A stretch of DNA of 64,000 nt from Ichthyophthirius multifiliis (Eukaryota > Ciliophora > Oligohymenophorea > Hymenostomatida): assembly GCF_000220395.1 (NCBI RefSeq), contig NW_004086339.1, forward strand, positions 1 to 64,000. Reading direction: 5' to 3'. A model generated the notes under the pieces. It saw nothing but the letters and a program-made list of their open reading frames with translations, was not told the origin of the DNA and did not search any database. Positions 1 to 12,720 of this stretch are shown piece by piece. Numbering within the stretch: position 1 is the first letter of the stretch; each line of letters starts with the position of its first letter. The position numbers and the translations under genes are program-made.

Positions 1-1302
1 TTATTAACATTTAATAATTTATTAAATGTAAATTTTTATAAAATAAATATTAATTTAATTGTATTATTTGTATAATATTTTGATTTGTATCTTATATTTA
101 TTTAAAGTTATTTTTTAATTAATAGGGTTCATATATATTTTTCATATGTTTTATTTTCTTATTAAATTTTTATTTTAATTTATTTTATTATTGGTTTTTT
201 TCAATATTATTATTATTAATTAGTCTAAATAATTAAGTTAAATTATTAAAAAATTATAGTAATTAAGATGTATAATATATATAAAAAATAATTGTTTAAA
301 AAAATAATGTATTTATTTTCAATATATAAAAAAAATGTTTTTATTATATTTAAATTTAACCTTATTAATAAAAAAGCATAATAAATTCTAAAAAAAATAT
401 TTTATTAATTACAAATATAAGAAAATAAAGTTATAATTTCAATTTCTAAAAATGTTGGCATATTTTTAAATGATCGTATTTTTATTAAATAAATAATCAA
501 ATATTTTTATAAATTTAAAACAAATATAATAACTATTTAATTTAATATAATAAATAGATTAATTATTTATTTAAGGCTTAAAAATATTATTATTTTTACT
601 TAAATATAAAATATATAATATTTGCTTAATATATTATATAATAAAATATAACAAAAAAGATTATTATATCAAATTTATTATTAACTATTAATAAAACATA
701 TAAAACATAAATATATCTAATTATTAATATTATTAATATTATTATTATTATTACTATTATTATTATTATTATTATTTATTTTATTTACTTTTATTATATT
801 TTTATTATTTTTAAATCATTCATTATTATTTTTAAGTTTAATATTTTTTATTAAAACTGTTTATATTGAACTAATTTTTTATATATTATTTTTTTATATT
901 AACTAATTTATTTAATCACATAATTTATTAATTTTATCTTTTAATTATAGATTTTTTTATTTTTATTAACATAAGATTAATTTTTAATATCAATAAATAA
1001 ATTCATCATAATATAATAATTATTATAATTTTTTTTAAAAGATAAAATAATACTATAAATTTAATTTATTTTAATTAGATAATTTTTTTTTACTTTTCTA
1101 ATATTTTATTTCTATAGATTTAATTTATTAAATTTTAATTAATTATTTATATTTTTAATATTTAAATATTTTATTAATTTTTTTTCATAAAAATATTTAA
1201 AATATTAATAATTATTATAATATTTATAATATATTTATATTATTATTATTGATATATTAATATTATTAATATAAATTATTAAAAAATATCAAATATAGAT
1301 TA

Positions 1303-1352
<50 letters not shown>

Positions 1353-2039
1353 ATTTTTTATAATAATATATAAATAGGCAAAATCATATATTAATCATTT
1401 ATATCACATTTTATTAAAATAATAAATAAATTAATTGTAATTTTATATATAGCTATTCTTTATGATAATATGAAAAATAATATTAAATATGGAATGTATA
1501 TCACAAACTATTAGTAAATTATGTATGTTTTAATAAAATAAAGATTAATATTTTCATAATTATATTAAGTTATATAAAATTATTTATATTAATTATAGAT
1601 AATTAATGTTTAATAAAAAAGAAAGACAATTGGAGATAAATAAATAATAATAATATAATATATTTCAATTTATTATATATTTTATATAGATAGATTTGTA
1701 AAATTAAAATATAAATAATTTAAATATATTTATGATAAATATATATAAAAAAAAAAATATATTAAACGAAAAAAATATTGATTATTTTTAAAAAAAATTG
1801 TGTATATATAATATATATAATATATAAATATATATACATTTATATTTATATTTTTTTAATTAATTTATATTTTTAATATTACAATTATTTACAAAAAATC
1901 CTTTTATTATTGTTAAAATTATAAATTTAATTTAAATTATATATGAGTTTTTTTGTTTTAAAAAATAATATTATTTAATTTTTTTATTAAAAAAAAAAAA
2001 TTAATAATTTTCTATTTTTATTATTTAAATAAATCTTTT
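1..2039. other. Intergenic, extremely AT-rich
   Basis: No coding stretch is visible on either strand with TAA/TAG read as Gln. It holds A and T homopolymers, short ATT runs near 738-780, and one long AT dinucleotide tract. The left edge shows no telomeric repeat (C4A2/G4T2 type), so it is not a chromosome end. Confidence 0.7.
1309..1348. repeat. (AT)n microsatellite
   Basis: About 20 uninterrupted AT dinucleotides in intergenic DNA. Similar tracts lie at about 14660-14697, 18815-18849, 22531-22562 and 55219-55251, and inside an SRPK intron at 28103-28149. None is in an exon. Confidence 0.9.
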
Positions 2040-3011
2040 TCAAATATATATGTATACTGTTTAAAAATTATTTTAGAAAAATGAATTTCTTCTTATATTC
2101 ACAATTAATAATTTTTAAACATCTAACAAAGAAATAATTTTAATTTTTAGAGGTTTTTTAATCTTCTAAATTTTATATTCGTCATAAATTTCTTATAGTA
2201 ATTAATTATATTTTTATTCCATTATATCTAATGGATCTACGAATCCTTCTTTATCTCTATTTTAAGCCACATATTCATTTTAACATCCAAAAGTTTTGAA
2301 ATACTTTACTATATCATCTACACTATATTCCGAATATACATACTCTTGTTTCTTCACTACATCAGCGAATTTTTCCTCAAAGCTATATCCTGAATATCCA
2401 GCAGGTAATTAAGCTAAATCACAAAAAGGCATAAATACAGTTTCATTCCATTCTTAAAAAATCTCATGAGATTTATCTTTGATTTTTTCGCTTATCTATA
2501 TTTCTTTATCAAAATTAAGTTCTATTGTTTCCGCAGCATACCCAAATACACCCAAACACCCATTTTTCTTCAAAATCTTCTAACCTACTAGTTTTAAAAA
2601 TGCAGGTACATCAAACCAATGTAATGCTTCCCCAATAGTAACTAAATCATATTAAATAGGGAAGTTTCTTTATTACAAAGCTTAATCTAAAGAATGGCCA
2701 TCCGATCTAAAGAATTTAATTCTGTCTTCGCAGTTTAATTATTATATTTTTTGCTAAACTACTCCTAGCTATTTTTCAGATAAATCAGTGGCAACAGCTT
2801 ATTAGAAATGGCTGTAAAAATTAAAAAGCAATTGTCCAGTACCACATGCTATATCGAGGTAGTTTTAGTGTCCAGGAACATATTTTAATGCTAATTCTAA
2901 GTGTTCTTTAGGATATTTAGGACGGAAAAGATCGTATTTTTGGCCTTAAGTTGTGTCATTACCAAAGAAGTCCTTTTGTTAGGCTGGCATTAATTTTTAA
3001 GAAGTTGTCAT
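2040..3011 (-). CDS. Class I SAM-dependent methyltransferase
   Basis: Single-exon frame of 323 codons from ATG at 3011-3009 to TGA at 2042-2040, with many internal TAA/TAG codons read as Gln. It has the class I meth­yltransferase hallmarks: motif I LDIACGTGQ at about residues 52-60, an acidic residue ending strand 2 (ATDLSE), and GEALHWFD after motif II, as in Methyltransf_11 proteins of the trans-aconitate methyltransferase-like group. The substrate cannot be told from sequence; these enzymes methylate small acids or other soluble metabolites. The last 40 or so residues lose family character, so the true end may be altered by an unseen 3' intron. It is divergent from the importin-alpha-like gene, sharing an 823-bp AT-rich interval. 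No signal peptide is seen, so a cytosolic location is likely. Confidence 0.85.
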
Positions 3012-3834
3012 TTTTTTGTTTTATTATAATCTTTTTTTTTTATTTATAATTAATTATTATTTAGTATTAATTTTTTTTTTGAATTTTATATTGACAATTT
3101 TTATAAAAAATTGTTTTTTTCTTTTTTTTAAACAATTTTTTATTATGATTTTTTCCTCTTTAATTTATTATTTTTTATATTTAACTTTCTTTTTTAACAC
3201 AATCAAATAAATTTAACAATTTTTATATACTTAATTATTTTAAAAATCAAATTAAATATTAAAATTTATTAAATAAATCAAATATAAGAATTTTTAAGTT
3301 ATATATAAAGAATTTTTGAAAAAATAAGACTTTTTATAAAAAAAAATAAATATTTTTGTATTATCTATTACATTTACGTTATTTTAAGATTAAAGAAAAA
3401 ATATATATATTTTATATTTTAAAATATTATTATTTATGATTTACATAATAATAATATCATATGTAATAAATAATATTTATATAAATGTTCTAGTTATATT
3501 ATTTTTTAAATTTAATTATAATATTAAATAATTTTATGATTTTTAAACAAATAAAATATTATAAAAAATAATTCTTATTAAAAATAAAATATTTTTATTT
3601 TTAATTTATTTATTATATTTGATTTTTAGAATAATATATTCATTATAATTTTTTTTTATTATATATAATATTGTATAAATATATATATATATAAATATTC
3701 GTTTTTTATATATAATTTCATTTCGTATTAATTATTTTTAGCTAAGTTTTATTATATCTTTTTATTAAATTCGATATTTAATTATTTATTATTTATTATT
3801 ATAATTTTTTATTTATCAATAATTTATATATATA
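3012..3834. promoter_or_regulatory. Divergent intergenic region
   Basis: It lies between two divergently transcribed genes, so it must hold both 5' regions. The sequence is almost pure A/T with long T runs near the methyltransferase start. A 64-codon open frame at 3016-3210 is only a T-rich artefact. No specific motif can be named. Confidence 0.4.
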
Positions 3835-5550
3835 ATGTTATTAAATACTACAGATTATTAGAGTTTTTTAAAAGATCTTATATTGAAAAAGTAGAAAGCA
3901 TTTAGTATTTAAATAAGAAAAAAATAAATAAATTTTTGTCTAAAAAAATAAAGAATCCGCCATGAAAGCAAATAAAATACTATAAAAATTATAGAATAAA
4001 ACTTAGACATCGATAATAATAAAGATTAAAACTTAAATAAATGCTTTTAAAAATAATAGTTTTTATAATTTTTAAACAAAATTCTAGACTATTAAATTTT
4101 TTCTTAAGAAGAAATCGACTATTTTTTCAATTATTAAATTACATATGAAATTGAATAAAATAATCAATTAGATTAATAAATAATTTAGAATCTAATTAAA
4201 GTTAATAAAATATTAAAATATGACTAATAAAGCAATCAATAAATAGTTTTCTTATCATTATAATTGATACATAGAAATTTAGATAAAATCATTATTATAA
4301 TTGATTTTGTAAAATAAATATTAATTATATTTATTCAAAAAAATATATAAATAATATAAAAAAATTAGAAGGATTTATTAGAAATATTTTCATAAGACTT
4401 AAATAATATAAGTTCTCAACTATTATGTATTGAATGTATTACAAAAATATTCTCTTAAATAAATGACAATTAAAAATAATAACTTCTTTCTGATTTTTAA
4501 GAAAGCAATCCAATATTATAAACAATATAAATTATTAATTAATAATTTAAATAAGCCCAAAATTTGAATTAATTCGAGTATTTTTTTTAACTTTTAACGT
4601 AAATATTTGATTTATATGAATTAGTATTTGACTATGTAATTGAATATAACACAGCATTATAATAAGCTTAAAATATATATAAACTTATATTTGATAATTC
4701 AATCCAATTTATATTTATGCACAAATAAATTCCAAAATAAATAATTTAGAACATACTAAAAATAACATATATTTATATAAAATACACATAAAATAAAATA
4801 TATGCATTTACTAGAATATTAAATACAAATTTTATAAATTATATTTACGAAATTTTACAAGATTATGAAATAATATTATACTAAATCGAAGATTATACAT
4901 TAGTCAAATATATTTTATTAATAATTTAATATTTTTCAAGTTTAGATTGTAAAAGTATTTCAGGTAGTGTTTTTTTAATTGAAAGAATTAATTTATTAAT
5001 AAGCTTTTTATTAAAAGAAAAAAATAATATAAATCAAATTGTTATGTGTATTTTTTCTAATTTTAGCATTGATTTTTAAAAGTTTAATCATTTTATTTTC
5101 AAAAGCTAGCCTTTTTGGAATAATTTACATTTAATTACAAAAAATACTCAATCTTAAGGATTAATACAAGAAATATCTTTGACTCTTAGTGTTATTTTTT
5201 AAAATTATTATTAGTTTTGTGATTTTAATATATTCTTATAGAATAATGGCTTATAAATATTTTCATTTATTATTAAATAATATGAAGATTTATTTAGTGT
5301 TAGTAATTGCTTGAAAGCATTAAATTATTGTCTTATTTAATTAATATAGAATGGATTATATAATTAAATGAAAGTTTTTAAAGTTTAATGTTAAAAGTAC
5401 AATATTTTATAGTATGTAGATTATTTACAATAAAATGAATTTTAATATAAAGAATATGAAATGTAAGACACAGTATAGTACTTTTATGATTTATTTTACT
5501 ATGATATACAAGGGAATTATTAAGACCCTCATGATATTAAAAATTATTGA
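3835..5550 (+). CDS. Importin-alpha-like armadillo protein
   Basis: An uninterrupted frame of 571 codons with dozens of TAA/TAG Gln codons, ending at TGA 5548-5550, without introns. The N-terminus has a basic segment (about residues 15-42: RKKQINFCLKKQRIR and flanks) resembling the importin-beta-binding domain of importin alpha. It is followed by helical repeats; the clearest is a stretch near residues 390-450 with the pattern IVMCIFSNFSID...PFWNNL, like an ARM repeat. In the family this adaptor binds nuclear localisation signals and importin beta for nuclear import. The conserved Trp/Asn ladder typical of importin alpha is weak here, so it is a divergent copy. Cargo and nucleus (ciliates have two nuclei with different import needs) cannot be inferred. 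It could be a more distant ARM protein. Confidence 0.6.
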
Positions 5551-5871
5551 AAAAAAGAAAAAATATAATATTTATACATATATATTTTAATTTAAATAAA
5601 AAGAAAATTATTTTTATACTCAAATAATAATAATATTTTTATTTATATATAATTTAAAAAAAATATAGATAAAATATATATAATCATTTCATATAAAGTT
5701 TCTTATAATATTAAGATAAAAATAATATATATATATGCATTATTATAATCATATAAATTTATATATTTTTATGTGAAATTTCTTCTTTTAAAAGGAAAAA
5801 CGTTATAATAAACAATTATAAAATATAATAAAAAAAATTAATAAAAAAAAAAAAACAAAACAAAGCAAAAA
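5551..5871. other. Intergenic, AT-rich
   Basis: Spacer of 321 bp between two genes on the same strand. It ends in an A-rich leader just before the next ATG, as is common upstream of ciliate genes. No other feature seen. Confidence 0.5.
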
Positions 5872-6933
5872 ATGAGTTGTTAAGTCTGCTTGTTAGAAAT
5901 AAAAAAAGAGACCTTAAAATCGCGTTAAGATAACCCAGACTTCGACCTAGAATACGAATGTATAAAAGAAATATGTTCCGAATGTATAAAAAATTGGATT
6001 ATAAGTTAAATAAATGCTTTATGTTTTCAAATGGACTTAAATATTTTTAAATGTATAAATGAGAATTGTTGTATAAGAAATCACTCTTTATCTACTTTTA
6101 TATAATCCTATATAGAAAAAGACTATTAAGACTAAATAGAACTACAATTAACTAAAAAATATTTACAAAAGTAATATGATACTACCATGTGTCCTAAATG
6201 TGATACATATTACACTACTGAACTCATCTATTGTTCTAATAACTATAATTGTAATAATTGCTTTTATACCTGGTAGGATAAATCACAAAAAGAAACAAAC
6301 ATTTTTTCCATATTATTTTTCTATGATATCCTTTCTTATCTCTTTGAAATAATATTAACTAAATTTTGTCCCTAATGTAGTATATCTATATAAAAAATAG
6401 GCGGATGTTAGCATATGACATGTAAGAAATGCAAATTCGAGTTTTGTTGGGTTTGCAAACAAAATTATAATTTTCATTCCGAAATTCGATGTTTTGCTTA
6501 TGTGTTGTGCACAAAAGGGATCATTGTATATATTGGCTATAATGTCCTGATAATATTTAATTAAGAAAATATACTATATAATTCACTATATTGGATTTTA
6601 TCTTGTTTTTTTAAGTTTATTTACTATAATTTGTTTATTGTCATTTCTTGGTTTATTATTGGAAGTTTTTAAGAATACATAAAGATGTTTTTACCTTCTA
6701 GAAAAAAGCTAGGCTATGTTTATAAAAAAGAAATAAAAAATAAATCACTTTGCATTTGCCTATATATGATTTTGTCTTTAATTGTTTTTATTATTATTAC
6801 TATTAATATTGAGTAGTCTTTAAATAATTTGTTTGTTTTTTGTATAGGAGAATTTCTTTTTTTAATTATAGGATTTATTATTTATAAATCTTACTCTTTT
6901 GTATATTAAACATGGTTGTAAAATGTTATATGA
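5872..6933 (+). CDS. RBR-type E3 ubiquitin ligase, membrane-anchored
   Basis: Single-exon frame of 353 codons ending at TGA 6931-6933. It has the three-part RING-between-RING layout. RING1 starts at Cys3 and Cys6 and continues with a CxxxxCxxC cluster near residues 36-46. The IBR follows from Cys107 (MCPKC...CxxC). RING2 starts at Cys166 (FCPQC) with IGGCQHMTC and FCWVC. Cys179 in GGCQHM sits where RBR ligases carry the catalytic cysteine that takes ubiquitin from E2 before transfer. After residue about 210 there are four hydrophobic segments, so the protein should sit in an internal membrane with its ligase domain facing the cytosol, as for RNF19/RNF144-like ligases. RING1 is spaced more loosely than usual. 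The substrate is unknown. Confidence 0.85.
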
Positions 6934-7247
6934 ATTTTTTATTTAAAAAATATATATATAAAAAGAATTAAAGACATAAAAAAAGAGTATTAAATATAAA
7001 TAAATACATATTTAATAAATATATATATATATATTTATATATAAAAATAGAATATTTATAATTATTTAATTCATTATATTTATAACAAAAATTTCTTATT
7101 TATTTTTTTATTTAAAAAAAAATATATATATATTTAGTTTAAGAGAAAATAATTATATTTTTTATATATATTTATATATATATTTACTTTTTTTTTTCAA
7201 AGATTTCATGTTTTTTTTTTTAATATATAATTAAAAATATACTCTTA
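6934..7247. other. Convergent 3' intergenic region
   Basis: 314 bp of A/T sequence between convergent genes, with ATATATAT and T-run tracts. No gene and no clear hairpin terminator; polyadenylation signals cannot be told from background at this composition. Confidence 0.5.
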
Positions 7248-7943
7248 TCAATTTAAAATTTTGATTTATTTTTTTTTATTTTTAACATCTCCTTATTTAT
7301 TATTTTAATAGCTATATTGTAGTTAACTTTAAGAAATAGAAATCGACTTCTAACCAATCTCCTTATCATTTTTATATTATTATTAACAATTTCCTTAAAA
7401 AGTACTTTCCATTAATTCCGGATTTTCTTAAACTCTTACAATATCTTATGCTTGATAATATTAATTAAAATTTTATTAAACTAAATTAACAGGTTAGCTT
7501 AAATTTCTTCTTTTCTTATATTCTTAATAATTCTTATATGAAACCCTTTCGACTGTCCTTATAGGTGGTAAATATTCTATATAATTTTCTTAAATATAAT
7601 GTGGTATATATTCTGTTTGATATACAACAGCATAATAGTCTAATATTTTATGCTATTTTGGAATAACTTAAGTTACTTGAACTTGATCATATTCTATTAC
7701 TTTTTTTTCTACAGGCAAATATTCAAATCTAGATGAACCTTTTAATACTTAATATTTATTATTGGAACCTTTATATTATAGATCTTGGGATTATAATTGA
7801 CTTTAATAAGTTGAATGTGTTCTCCTTTTAGATTCTGGAATTTAGAATTGATATTTGTAATGAATTGGAGAATTTATAATTTTTTTAGTGGAATATTATC
7901 GATTATTAAGTAATAGTACTTTATTTTAAAAAGAATGGCTCAT
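7248..7943 (-). CDS. Alveolin-like cortical (epiplasmic) protein
   Basis: Single-exon frame of 231 codons, ATG at 7943-7941, TGA at 7250-7248. The centre (about residues 75-145) is a charged/aromatic repeat rich in Glu-Tyr, Val-Glu and Pro, for example EYLPVEKKVIEYDQVQV, then DYYAVVYQTEYIPHY and EYLPPIRTVERV. This valine/glutamate/tyrosine/proline pattern is that of alveolins (IMC1-type proteins), intermediate-filament-like components of the membrane skeleton under alveolate plasma membranes. The flanks are polar, Gln/Ser/Asn-rich and probably disordered. In ciliates such proteins form the epiplasm beneath the alveolar sacs. No transmembrane segment is seen. The repeat block is short compared with large epiplasmins, so this is a small family member. 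Confidence 0.7.
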
Positions 7944-8404
7944 TTTTTTGTTTTTTATTTTGCTCTTTTTTGTGGTTAATTTTATTCTTAAAATAGTATA
8001 TTTAAATAGAAATATTAAATATATTTTTTTTCAAATAGTATATAAATATATATAAGTAATTAATATATATATTATTAATAATTTATATATTATATATATT
8101 TATAATTCTTTTTTTTTCATTTATGATTTAGTAATTAAAATTTAAATATAATTTTTGAAAAAATATATTAAGCAAATAAAAATTATTGACATTATTCATA
8201 TTTTCATAAATAATATAAAAAATAAGCTTATAATTAAAAGACCTATATTTAAAAATTGATTTAAGTTTTATTTTAATTTTTAATATCATTCTGATAAAAA
8301 ATTTTAAATTAACAAATTATATATAATTGAATAAGTCTTTTTTTAAATTAAAATAAAAAATATTATTAATTAAATTAGAAAAAAATATTTATTTTTTATA
8401 TTTA

Positions 8405-8439
<35 letters not shown>

Positions 8440-8523
8440 TTTATATTTATATATATATATATATATAAATTATTTTTAATTTATCAATATAATAAAGTAT
8501 TATAAAATAAAATCTATATAAAA
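7944..8523. promoter_or_regulatory. Divergent intergenic region
   Basis: 580 bp between the starts of the alveolin-like gene and the TTC7-like gene, so it should contain both promoters. It is almost pure A/T with an AT tract and T18 run near 8401-8440. No specific element can be named. Confidence 0.4.
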
Positions 8524-11500
8524 ATGAATTTTGTTGATATAGATTTATTAAGATATTAAAGAAATTATTCTGAATTAAAAAATGTTTTATAAAAAATACA
8601 AATAAATATAAATAATAAATAAGAAAAGTAAATAATCTATATTAAAAAAATAATATAAATCTATAAAAAATAGAGATTTCTTTGAATATTTGAAATTCGA
8701 AGTCTAATGTTTAAGCGAAATTCAAATAAAATAAATTTAAGAATAATAATTAGTTGATTATTTTTTAAAAATCGATTAATTTAGTTCTAATTTTAATGAA
8801 AACTCCATATTAAATATAGTTAAAATTAAATATAATAATAAATATAAACTGATTTTATTTTAAATATTTTTATTTTTATTTTTTATAAAAAGGATTGTTT
8901 ATCATTAAAGTTTTTCCTATGCTAATTTATATTTAGTTTTTAAAATTAAGATGTTAAAAAAGCAATATAGAATCAACTAAATAATGTTTTTTCAATTAAA
9001 AACATTTAATTAGATAAAGAATTATTCGAATTATTATTAAAACAACCATTAAGAACTAAATACATAATAGAAATATATTTATAACAAATTTTAAAGCCTG
9101 ATTTACAAATAAATTCAGATATATATATAAATTTGATTTCAGAATGGTTTAGTATATTTTAATTCTTTTATTAAAACCATAAAGAAAATTATTATTAGAA
9201 ATTTCAAGTTAAAAATAAATATAAATATAAATATAAATATAAATATAAATATTTATATATATATAAATATATATATAATTTTAAATTTTATATATTTATA
9301 GGGATTCAATAAAATTGATAAAAACCTATGTTTAATAGCTATAAGCAAGCAAATTTAAATGTTAAATAAAATCTAAAAAATTACCAACTTTTAAATTATT
9401 TAATCAATTCTTTAAATTTTTACCTATTAATATTCCGAAAGTTTTGGTATAGACACAATAATAACTCTAATTTATAATTTAGCTAAAAATATAATTCCTT
9501 ACCTAAATACATAAGTATTATAAGATTAATTCAACTAAATAATATCAAGTATAAATCCTTTCTTAAAATTCTTTCAAATTTAAATCGAAATAAAAACTTG
9601 GGACAACCTGCTTATAGTTTGTTTAGGTCTAATACAAATCTAAATAGATAAAAAAGTAAACAAATATATGAAAAAAGAAGGAGCTATTATAGAATAAAGT
9701 AATCTTTTTAAACATATTCCTTAAGAAATTTACGACTCTTTGTATTTATTTACATGTATAAATTACACATAAACGCGAAACAAAATCAAGAAAATATAAC
9801 GAGCAATTCTTTCACATAAAGTATATTTTTTGAAAATAAAAATAAAAATAAAAAAACAAAATAAAATAAAATAAAATAAAATAAAATAAACTAAAAAAGT
9901 TACCTTCATTGATAAATATAATAAACCTTAAAATAAAAAGAGAAAACTTCTCATTTTAATATATACAATTTATGATGGGAACCCCTTTTGACGACAATAT
10001 ATTAGGCATGAAAATGTGCACATAACTATATATAAGGGAAGAATACGCAAAACTATATTAACTTATCCAAAGTTTAACTTAATCCGATTAATTAAAAACA
10101 CATTCATAATTTCCTTTATTACTATCACTTTCGTCGGTTTTCACAGGACTTAATTTAGGTAAAAACGAAGAAGGACTGGCCTTGGCTAAATTAAATTTAT
10201 TGAACTTCAAAGAACTTTCTAAAAAAAGCAAAAAACAACTAATTTTAAATGAGGAAACATTATTAGCTTAAGTAGGATTTAACTACTATAATCTATACCG
10301 AAATGCACAATATTAGTAAGATAGAATAGTTTATTTGGCAAAAGTATTGAATATTTGGAATATTCTCATTCCATGAATGGAAATAATTATGTCGTATGCT
10401 TCATTTTGGCTAAAATTTATGCTAATACAATGTAACTGGAAAAAGCACTTCAATATGCAATTTTATGCTGCAATTTAAATCAATATTCTCAATATCCATT
10501 TATTTTATTAGCGCTTATTTATTCAGCTAAAGGAGAACTTGAAAGATGCCAAAAAATTATTTCCGAATTAATTAATGATTAATAACCTTCTTCTATTTTA
10601 TATATTATTATGGCTTTTATTGAAACAGAAAGAATTATTTGGAATTAAGAAAAAAATCCAGATATAATAGTAGCAAATCATTTCGGAAAAGGAATAAATG
10701 AAAATTTAAAAATAGTAAATTATATATATATATATATGTATATATAAAAATCTAGATATATTTTAATTTATATATCTATTTTATATATTATATATCTTAT
10801 TTCATATATTTATCATTATTTTAGTAATATAAATAAAGTTAATAATTTTAATAAATTATCACTTATATGATAAAAGCATGCTTAGCAGTACTTAAATTAC
10901 CTATAACAAATGAATATTATGAGAATTTCTTTTAGAATTAAAAATATTTGGTACATATTAAAGATTTACATTCTTAAGAGATACCTCCAAAAATATATTT
11001 AGATTATATAAATGTATATTTTTTTTAATTTATAAATATTATAATTTAATATAAAGGTTTTATAATATTTTATTGATATTTTATTCCATTTAGAATATTA
11101 TGAAAACATAGATAAAATTATAGAATTGTTAAATGATGGAAATAAAAAAAATATTGTTGACTAAGAATATTATGTAAAAAATATATTTTTTTGTTAATTT
11201 TATAAAATATTATAGAAAGCTTTATTATTAGAAAAGCTTGGTAAAATTACAGAAGCGATATAATAATACGAACAAATTCTAAAAAATGACTTTTATCATT
11301 TAAGGACAATGGTAAATCTAGCACTTCTTTACTTAAAATCTTAAAATGGAAATGAAATATGTAAAAAAAGCTTAGATAGGGCAACTGAACTTTTAATAGC
11401 TTCTTCTAAATTTAAAGAATCTTCTGAAATCTTGTATATTTATATATTTTTTATGTTTATTTATTTTTAATAAGGTTTGGGTTTAGTTAAGTTCATGCAA

Positions 11501-11613
11501 TATAAGGAAATTACGAAAAGTCTAATTAATATTTAATAAAAGCACTTGAAAATAATAAAAAATAACCTATTATTTCTTATGATATATTACCTGATATATT
11601 GTTTTATCTCTGA
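8524..11613 (+). CDS. TTC7/YPP1/NPG-like TPR protein
   Basis: Multi-exon gene. Introns I can place include 8628-8673, one ending at 8894, about 9210-9300, one starting near 10719, about 11176-11214 and about 11434-11474. The C-terminal half is tetratricopeptide-like: a repeat region with LAKIYANTMQLEKALQYA and LALIYSAKGELERCQK. The last exons read KALLLEKLGKITEAIQQYEQI and end VHAIQGNYEKSNQYL...LPDILFYL, matching the order and ending of TTC7 (animals), Ypp1 (yeast) and NPG (plants). In that family the protein scaffolds the PI4-kinase (Stt4/PI4KA)-EFR3 complex at the plasma membrane. The N-terminal half is less conserved and its exons are tentative. The frame changes near 9858-9890 (an AAAAT repeat) and at 10316-10329; see findings. 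Confidence 0.7.
9214..9252. repeat. (AAATAT)n repeat in an intron
   Basis: Six hexamer units at the start of a TTC7-like intron. The same hexamer family (TATATT on the given strand) recurs in the PAS-gene intron at 34551-34594 and in intergenic DNA at about 54735-54763. Confidence 0.8.
9858..9890. repeat. (AAAAT)n pentanucleotide repeat
   Basis: Six or so AAAAT units between two coding stretches of the TTC7-like gene that are in different frames. A pentamer gain or loss changes reading frame, so this tract may explain the switch. Alternatively it sits in an unresolved intron, but no GT donor lies close by. Confidence 0.7.
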
Positions 11614-11794
11614 AAATTATATTTATTTAATTAATATTAAAAAAAATTTTGTTTTTGTTTTTTTTTATATAAAAAATTAGCATTAATTTTATTTATTTTT
11701 TCCCACTTTTCTAAAATTAAAAATAAAAATACATTAAATTTTATATTCAAAATATAATATATATAAAAAATTAATTTCATAAAAAAAAATTAAA

Positions 11795-12670
11795 TCATTA
11801 ATAATGAACAATTTTTCCATCTTCATAAAAGATAATTAATTAGTCATCTAATATAAAAGAATTAACTATTTTTTTTTTTTCCTGATTAATATTAAACTTC
11901 ATACATTAAAATAATTTATTATCTTCAAAATAACAGCATCCAATCTAAGTATTTTTCTAATAAATATATGGTAATGCAAACTATAATTTATTATTTTAGA
12001 AATTAGTATACTAAAGTACTTTTTTCTTTAATAAATACTTCAAATCGTTCTCATTAAAGTCTAAATTTCCATGTATTTAGTAATAAAAATGTATATACTA
12101 AGAAATATTTTCAAACCAAATTTTATTTTTAATAATTTGATTCGCAATATGAATTTTTAAAATATTTTAATCATTAACCCAATTATATATAACAAATTAT
12201 TAGGTGTAATATTCTAAATAGCAAATATAGACTTTTTTACCTAATATAATTCTATTAATTCGATCTTCAAAGTATTTTTTTTCAATTGATTTTAATAATT
12301 TTTTTTACTTTAAATTCCATATATTTATAAAGTGCATTTAATTCAAAAACTGTTCTTTTTTTTCGCAGACACATAGTAAATTTTATTATAATTAAAAGCA
12401 TTATTTTATTGAGTTTTTGCTAAATATACAATATAAAGTCTTTAAGATTTATTTTTTTGAAGAATTATATTGAATTTCTTAAACTTTTATTCGATTACAA
12501 TTTGTAATTTACACCAATTGATTTTAGTTTAACTTAAAAATAAATAATTTCATATTCCTTTAATTATAAAAATTATTAATCACAAAAGGAGAATCACTGT
12601 TATAACTACTATTATCATGAGTTTCATTATCCTCATTTTCATAAAATATACTAGCGATATTATTATTAAA

Positions 12671-12720
<50 letters not shown>

